Shown piece by piece: positions 57,015 through 64,000 of a stretch of DNA of 64,000 nt. The translations under genes were made by a program, and so were the position numbers. Every line of letters starts with the position of its first letter. Position 1 is the stretch's first letter. Source of the stretch: Typha latifolia. Lineage: Eukaryota > Streptophyta > Magnoliopsida > Poales > Typhaceae. The notes below the pieces were generated by a model that saw nothing but the letters and a program-made list of their open reading frames with translations, had not been told where the DNA came from and ran no database searches. The DNA lies in assembly GCA_019914945.1 (NCBI GenBank), contig CM034103.1, forward strand, positions 16,520,785 to 16,584,784. The letters run 5' to 3'.

Positions 57015-60000
57015 ACCATGCAGGAGAAATTTAAACTTTCCATTCCTTAATTAACTACTTAAAGAAACAGGAAGCAGATATTTCTTTCCAAACATGCATT
57101 TAGCAATCATCAGTTACTCTTTTGTTCTTCAGGTCACCTTATCTCTGTAAATTCATGCACCCAGATTATGAAGTCCTATAAGGTACTTCCAGTGGGCAAT
57201 AGTTTATTACAATGTTGTACATACATACCATTGTACAGGGAAATGTTTTACTTGTTTGACATATATCTACAATATCTATATAAATTCTTTAAAAGACAAA
57301 AGCATTTTGGCAATTCTAGTTGATAGTTCCTTGTATGTTCTGCCATTCTCATGCAATGATATTTGTTTACTGTATATTTGTATATATATCTTGTCACAGA
57401 CTCACTCTCCTGAGTCTTTCTTGCAAATGTGATAATGGCAGTGTAGTCCTGGTGGATTGTCACGCTCTATGTTGAATTGGCTTGCACCGTTTGTTAGATA
57501 CACAGAATCATTTACTGTAATTGTTCTTCTATAACCACTAGTAATAATAACTCATGCTTCGGACCATTTTATTTGCCACTAGATATCCGGGAGTCATTTA
57601 GATGCTATTTCCAAATGGCAGCTTGCTGCCTTTATGTATTAAATAGGGATTGTAAATTTAGGTTGGGAGCCCTTCCAGGCTATGCCCACTTTTGTGGTTT
57701 GTCTACATGCAGCAATATTTTATTGAGTGGTGAGAGATTCATCACGTTTGTGATTTGGCTACATGCAACAATATTTTATTAGCTAATGAGAGATTCATTC
57801 TTAAGGGCTTCTCTGCAGCTTAGTGACATTTGATTCCTAGCTAACTCGTCTTTCCAGTAAGTGTGGCTTCACATATCCACAGGTATAATGGTGAATAGAT
57901 ATTGCGAGTTCCCAGCAGGAGTTAAATTATTACCAAGTACAAGTTGCATTCATGGCTGCAGAGGTATGCACCTGTGGTCCCAGGTCACATTGTATGAGGT
58001 CCATGACCCTTCTTACCCAAGTGAGAGGGCGAAGCATGTGACATGCCATTTGGAGTAAGCTATACAGACAAATTCTTAATTTCTTATGCTCGTCTTTACT
58101 TCTGCTGCTCTGCCTTCATTATTTCCACATCACAGCTGTGATTACAGAGAGGCCCACTTATTTTAGCTCATAATTTTCATTATCCTTCTCTCTGTAGTTG
58201 TTAGTATAAAATCCATATGAAGCAGAAGTCGACATTCAATGGCACATTTTTTTCAAGGATTTTCCACCTGGATGACACTCTTAAAAAATTCCTCAAGCCG
58301 AAACTTCACTCATGATCTCTAAACAAATACTCGAGCTAATTCTGTGTATAATCTTCCTCTGCAATTTTACATCTGCACTACTATAATGTAGAAATTTTTT
58401 GTTTTCTTGAATCAGAACTTTTAGACGCATCCTTTTATTTTAGGGACCACAAGATAAAAGACCCATGCATTAAAAATGCTATGTTGGACCACAATTTAGA
58501 AAGGGTTAACGTTGTTGAGAGGTTGATCATGATGTTGTACCTATGTTCCAGTACATAATTCTAAGCTTTAAATGACCTTTCCCTGATTTTTTGCAGTAGA
58601 AATCTGATATCCTGGCAATTCCAGAAATAACTTAATTTATTGGTTCTAAGACACCAACGTGATTCCTATCAGTTATATAGTAGTAGTAGTATAATTATTA
58701 CTACTGCTATTATTTCTAATCAGTTCATGATCAATACAAGATAAAGGATGGCTAGAAGCCACGAACATATGAAGGTATCCGCTTTTTATGTTTTTCTTTT
58801 TTCTTTTCTTTTCTTATAGATGTTACCCTAACAAGCCCGACCATTTTCTTTACCAGCATGAATAATTTGTAAGGAATGAAAGGAAATGCTTCAAACAGCT
58901 TTGACTATACACTTAAATAACTTTACATGTCAGGACATGAGACCAGCAATAACATTTAGACCTCTTGCTTCGAGAGTTGGATTTCTTGTCCTGAGTACAG
59001 TCTATATGTATGTATATGAAGGGTAGAAAATGATGTATTTTATCTTGAATAACCTTACAGGTGCACCACAATAACATTTACATGGTAGAGCAATGAGCAC
59101 TCCATCTAGTTCTATGATTGACTCTTCCAGTGCAAGACATCATTTAAAGAATTGAAAGGCCCTTCATGTTGCTCCTACTAGCTGCAGTATTATTTTAGAG
59201 TCTCAATTCTTCACATAGAACTGGGCAGTTTGTTGCATGCAATACAAGCTCGCATGCTTGTATACAAAGAGAGCCAATTTCTTGCTCTTTTACATTTGTA
59301 GCCTCTTTTTGTCAACAATTTTGCAGCATGGGATGAGTCTACTTTATGATGCTCGTAACTCGCTAGCAGCCTCTTTCATGTGTGCTCTCTGGAGCAATAT
59401 ATTTTCAATCTGAAGCTCTTCTACTGACCAATAAGCAGGAGAGGGACATCTTTTTTGCAATTTCAGCAAAGGAGTCTTCATCAGAGGGTTAATTGGCACT
59501 CTCATACATAAATTTTGGTTTCGTTCCTTTTAGCTTTGTTAATGAGAACTGAAAGACCTTCTTGATTGCATGTGTTCAATGCTGAGGTGCTTCACTTGTT
59601 GCAATCCGTACAAGCTACAGCATGAAGATAATAACAGTAAACTAAGAGGTCAGCTAAAAGTCCTTTCTACATCAGAGGGATTTTTTTTTTTCATATAGAT
59701 TCATCTCACCAAATTCAGATAACAATAATAGGTTGAGTACTGCCTAGTGCCTACCTTTGTGACAGCCGGAAGATGAACGTTTTTGCACTCATTTGTTGTG
59801 TCACTCTTGATAGCCAACCAGTGGTGATAAATGAGGTACTCTATGGACACCATACATTTATGATGATTGTGACTGGTGATGGCCATCTTAAGGTGGAAAA
59901 TGAGCCTATTATCATTTGGCATAGGAATCCTATTCTTGTTCATGATTTTGAGTTTTGCAACATCCACTTGTTCATCTGACTGCCTGAATTTTATGATTGA

Positions 60001-60731
60001 AGGAGATGATTAGGAGATTAAGATCCACTGGTCTATGATAGCTATGTGGATCCTCATTTAACATTTATTAGCAACTCTAAATGTGTTTGACATTTGGAGT
60101 AGCAGATTACCTAGTCCATTCATCTCTTGCAGCTTCTCGACAACGCTATCTGCAACTACAGCCACAGGGGCAGATAATGGGCTTCTTATTTACCAAATGT
60201 TACTTCTTATTTACAAAATTACATATATATATATATATATATATATATCCTTTGTTACTTTCTTCAGTTGGAATTCAGATTAATCTTACATATGTAAACA
60301 AGAATACCCCAGATTTTGTATTAGGTCTTCTTTGAACATGTCTTGTTGGTTGGTGAGATATGCTAATCACAATTAGGAGAGCGTAGCTTATGTTTTGTTG
60401 CGATATGCCTCAGCTTCTTCTGCAATTAGCAACTCACGATCAAGAGCAGTAAATGGAAGAAAACTAACAGTTTGAAGTATGATAAACCCACTCGTTGCAT
60501 TTCCTCTGTGAGATCAAGAATGCTTTGATGGTTATGCGTCAGAAAATATCGAAGAAATCCAAGAGTAAATAAAAGAATGTGACATTTATTGGAACAACAA
60601 AGTAAAAGTTACTTGCATGCAAGGATATTTTATTACTCAGAGAGATTGCCTCTCTTGATTATTCAATACTCGTTTCTTCGCTTCGAAGACTAATTGCTAG
60701 CACTCATAACAGTACAATAGGCTAAGCTTGT
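57015..60731. other. 3.7-kb convergent intergenic region
   Basis: No gene could be assembled between the CGLD27-like stop and the GATA stop. A diverged tandem duplication of about 56 bases lies at 57691-57799 (TTTGTGGTTTGTCTACATGC and TTTGTGATTTGGCTACATGC mark the copies). A (TA)n run lies at 60223-60248. Open frames at 57573, 59701 and 60081 lack recognisable domains. Confidence 0.5.
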
Positions 60732-61738
60732 TCATACCAAAGTGCTTAACCATGATCCACAAGATAGAGCCATTAGCAAGATTGCTGCATTCTTCTCATC
60801 CTGTGGAAATACTTGATGACAGGCAGAGTGGTTACTCATACTTATAACAGTATCTTTGGATGGAACCTTCTTTTGAGCACTCTTAGCCATGGTGATTTTG
60901 CATCTCTTCTTAAACGGAAGGACATCACTAGTCTCTTCTCTTCTCTCCATTTTTGCATCTTTAGGTGCTTCTGATGAGATCAACGAACCGCTTACCGCCG
61001 CCGCTGCTGCTGCTGCCATTGCCCGTCTCGCCTTTCTTTGCCTTATTCCACATGCATTACAAAGTGACTGCACCATAAGCACAAAGAAGAAGATGAGATA
61101 TAGAGTGTAAGTAGAGTTTAGTTATGAACTATTTATTATATGTAGCAACTCATATATAGTAGATGAGTGAGTACCTTGGGTCCTCGAGGACCGCTCCTCC
61201 ATAACGGAGTCCTTGTTGTATTGCAATCTGAGCAGACTCGAATGATACCATTGAGGGAGTTACCACTGCTGTCTTTGCTTTGCTGTTGTTGATCTTGAAG
61301 AGCTTGCCCACTTCGTCTTGTTCTACTCGTGACGAGTTCATCAGAAATCATCCTCTTCCTCATCCACCGCATCTTCGAAGACACCCATTTACGCGATACG
61401 TTCACATCTTTTCTGATGCAGTGATCATCTAACATAACACTCGACGGCGAGGTGTCGTCAGGCTTCATAAAAAGAATAGGATATAATTAATAATCAGTGA
61501 CACATGACTAGTTGAACATTAATCAAATATGGTCTGCCATATTTCTCACCTTCTTCTGCTGCTGCTGCTGCTGATGTTGTTGATCATGAACATGATCATG
61601 TTGAGGTGTAGCATTCCCATCTTGATCATGTCGATTGTTAAAAAGGAGTGAGAAAGAATAAGCTTCAGTCTGTGGAGTGGAGATTGCTAAATGATTTTGA
61701 TCTTGAAGGAAGAATTGGTATTCAGTAGTTGGAGTCAT
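60732..61738 (-). CDS. B-class GATA transcription factor with LLM domain
   Basis: Exons 61738-61550, 61462-61175 and 61067-60732 join to 270 aa. The single zinc finger is CxxC-x18-CxxC (C140, C143, C162, C165; CSDCNTTRTPLWRSGPRGPK then SLCNACGIRQRKARRA), the plant B-class form. Near the C-terminus, AAILLMALSCG (LLM at 256-258) is the LLM domain that separates GNC/CGA1 (GATA22/21)-type factors from HAN-type factors. Such proteins act in the nucleus and promote chlorophyll synthesis and greening under light and cytokinin control. Other features are a Gln run near residues 53-61, an Arg/Lys patch (KMRWMRKRM), an alanine run after the finger, and KKRCK. Its start is the first ATG in this frame. 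A (CT)n run (sense strand) lies about 40 bases upstream, in the leader. Confidence 0.93.
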
Positions 61739-61780
61739 GGGGGAAAAGAGAGTGGTTGTGTTTGTGTAGGAAAGAGAAGG

Positions 61781-61813
61781 GAGAGAGAGAGAGAGAGAGA
61801 GAGATAGAGAGAG
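61781..61813 (-). repeat. (GA)n, read as (CT)n in the GATA gene leader
   Basis: A GA run, about 16 units with one T interruption, ends some 40 bases upstream of the GATA start codon. In the sense orientation it is CT-rich leader sequence. Confidence 0.9.
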
Positions 61814-61985
61814 ACCAGCCCTATCAAACAAAGTAAGGACCAATAGATATAGGGATAGGGAGGGGAAAGGGGAGAGAAAACGCTAAAGACTCCAACTATC
61901 ATGGACCATGCTGTGCAAAGTGGTATGTGGAAACAAGAAAACTAGAAAGGCTTTGCAAGGTATTCACATGCTTCTACAACACATG

Positions 61986-62020
<35 letters not shown>

Positions 62021-63312
62021 TCACATAACAACAACTGGATGGTTAACAAGCAAAGCAAAGGGACTTTGATGCCAAAAGGCTCAATGTACAAATCTTTAAT
62101 TATTGCAAAAAGTTAACAATATCTATTGAGATGTGGACACTGTCTATATATTTATATGCATATCTTCCATGCAGCCCTCTCTCTCTCTCTCTGTTTGAGG
62201 GGAATCGCTGTTTAGCTTTTAAGCAGGCAAGTGAACAGTAACAGTCCCCTTGGCTCTGTGCTGACCAGTATTAACCTCTACACTCAATTACAGGAGAGAG
62301 TGGTCCTTCCATGCATGTAATCTTTTATTTAATTCACCTGTTTAGTTACACTAATTCATGAACAGCCTCCCACTTGATCTGTGCATAGAAATTAACCAAA
62401 CCATGATGACATCTTCCATTGACACCAAAAATTCATTGGAAGAATAAGATCCTCAGTTATCCATTTACCAATCCAAAACTCGTTTGGTTTGTCTTCCTTG
62501 GCATCCCCTCCTTGCTTTTGCTTTTGCTACGCAGGAAATAGAAGCTCTCGCTGTTTGAAAGGGAAGTGACGTTAAAGAGAGGTTCCATGTAGCTCCAAGT
62601 GCATATAGCCAAATTAGTTATATGACTCTACTCGTGAGCTCTGTAAACTATAGCCCAATCAAAAAACTTTGCAGTAAGAAATTTTAACACTGTCCATATC
62701 TCTCTTCGTTTTGTAGCATCTTTTTAGCAATTTATAATTCTCTATAACTGATCACTTGTCATGATATGGTCGATAAGAAATTTTAGAAGAGAGACAACTT
62801 TTTCAGCAAATGGTTGTGCATAGTATATATTCAACCAGGACTAATACGAGCAAGTTGCATAACATAAACAGTTTCAGATCTGGAAGGGGCAAAAGACTTT
62901 AATTACAAAAACCGAATTTTTTTATATTTTTGTGTGGTTTTAGATATAACCCACTTGAATATTAGTATACTTGTGGAAAATCTTTTCATGCTGACATAGT
63001 TATAGATTTTGACTCTTCGTGAATGTGTATGCGTATTTATTGAGACAAGATGAGGAATATATGAAAGCAAAAGGTGTTGTCTTTACTAGATAAAAACAAA
63101 GTTACGTTTTAAACATTACGATAATGCATCGAATTTTTCGTTCTCCTTAGCTTGAAGAACAAAACTAAGAAATGCGCGTTAGATGTTTGAATTAGGATTA
63201 ATTCTCATTCAGCTGTTTATCAGAAGATGAAATCTTATTATGAAAGAAAACTAAATTTGTAATTTTGTAATTATAGAAGCACAGATTCTGTGTATAATCC
63301 TCTTCATGCTCT

Positions 63313-63347
<35 letters not shown>

Positions 63348-63663
63348 GAAGAATAAGAAGAAGAAGAAGATGATGATGATAATGATTAGCATGATGATTT
63401 AAAAATAAAGATTTTCTATCTTACAATCTGCAAGGTGCAGTTATCAATGATTGAGCCAGTCCAGAAAAGATGAAGCGTTTTTTAGTGTCTCCTGGCTCTG
63501 GCTACAAGACACTGTTCTCCATGTAACAGGGGCCCATTATCTCTCCAAAAGAGGCTTGTGCTATGTAAAACCAACTAGATCCATCTTATATCTGCCCAAA
63601 TTCAGATCATGCCCATCCTCTGTACATCTGTTCCACATTCACAAGACTTACTAACAGCATCTG

Positions 63664-63729
<66 letters not shown>

Positions 63730-64000
63730 AAGAATTAAAGGTTTCAGGATAAATTTATCTTTTTCCCATGATTCCTGCTTAATTAACAGAGTTTTGTGAT
63801 GCCCACTGTAAGATATGGAGATATATTAATCCATTGTAAGATATGGAATACATTAAAGGACATATACCTGCATTATCATACTCTAGTTTCCATTATGCAG
63901 TCTTCACCGTAGAAACAGCTACTTAGGTGGATTATAATTGTGGGGAGATGCTAAGATATCATCCTTCATGTGTTAAAAGATTGACTGTGTTACCTGATCG
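61814..64000. other. Upstream region of the GATA gene, repeat-rich
   Basis: Promoter-side DNA of the GATA gene. It contains (GA)n at about 61986-62020, CT at 62175-62192, (GA)n at 63314-63342 followed by (GAA)n, and a long (CT)n run at 63669-63724. No coding sequence is supported. Confidence 0.5.

Noticed and set aside
61739..61843. In-frame 5' extension of the GATA protein with an SLSLSL stretch
   Set aside because: The extension begins with TTG, not ATG; the first ATG in frame is at 61738.
1..64000. tRNA, rRNA, organellar inserts, CRISPR arrays, viral or bacterial genes
   Set aside because: Searched by eye for T-arm GTTCGANTC contexts, conserved rRNA blocks and regular spaced repeats; none convincing. 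A tRNAscan-SE run would settle the tRNA question.

Overview
The window is plant nuclear DNA. Genes have many GT-AG introns, several have TATA boxes, intergenic DNA is AT-rich with long (CT)n/(GA)n runs, and every recognisable protein belongs to a land-plant family. GC-rich intronless or short-intron genes (cytidine deaminase, peroxidase) next to AT-rich genes, and monocot-like FUS3 and RTE1-like sequences, suggest a monocot, possibly a palm. That placement is inference. There are no bacterial, viral or organellar features, no CRISPR array and no operons.

Layout, left to right: MIR156 precursor (+, about 1.47-1.57 kb); XTH cell-wall enzyme (+, 3.1-4.2 kb); V-ATPase subunit C (-, 5.0-9.0 kb, 11 exons); FUS3-type B3 transcription factor (-, 9.7-12.3 kb, 7 exons); class III peroxidase of the PRX48 type (+, 15.0-16.3 kb); single-exon cytidine deaminase (+, 19.6-20.6 kb); SAM-dependent methyltransferase-like protein (+, 22.1-24.7 kb, 8 exons); beta-galactosidase 17 (-, 25.7-32.9 kb, 19 exons); alpha/beta hydrolase (+, 34.0-38.0 kb, 7 exons); a degraded hAT-like transposon (39.35-40.72 kb); LIF2/hnRNP-Q-like three-RRM protein (+, 42.3-45.0 kb, with a leader intron from about 40.96 kb); plasma-membrane-type adenine nucleotide carrier (+, 46.2-49.3 kb); RTE1-homologue (-, 50.4-51.6 kb, leader to about 52.6 kb); CGLD27-like plastid protein (+, 52.9-57.0 kb), whose 3-kb intron holds a MITE-like element with a 31-bp minisatellite; and a B-GATA factor with zinc finger and LLM domain (-, 60.7-61.7 kb). 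Exons were joined by hand at splice sites. In every case the joined frame is open from ATG to stop and the length is as expected for the family.

The genes are independent transcription units and do not form one pathway. Several are developmental regulators: miR156 (phase change through SPL genes), FUS3 (seed maturation), LIF2 (chromatin/RNA), RTE1-like (ethylene receptor) and B-GATA (greening, cytokinin). Close head-to-head pairs (BGAL17/hydrolase, RTE1-like/CGLD27) may share promoter DNA.

I found no convincing previously undescribed system. The items most worth a second look are local: two GC-AG introns and a polypurine 3' splice site in BGAL17; a duplicated 5' splice site in the V-ATPase gene; a facing (CT)n/(GA)n pair in the FUS3 promoter; an ATGA-overlapping upstream ORF on the methyltransferase gene; a tandem duplication of the last codons and 3'UTR of the carrier gene; a shortened conserved loop in the XTH; and the two unnamed transposon candidates.
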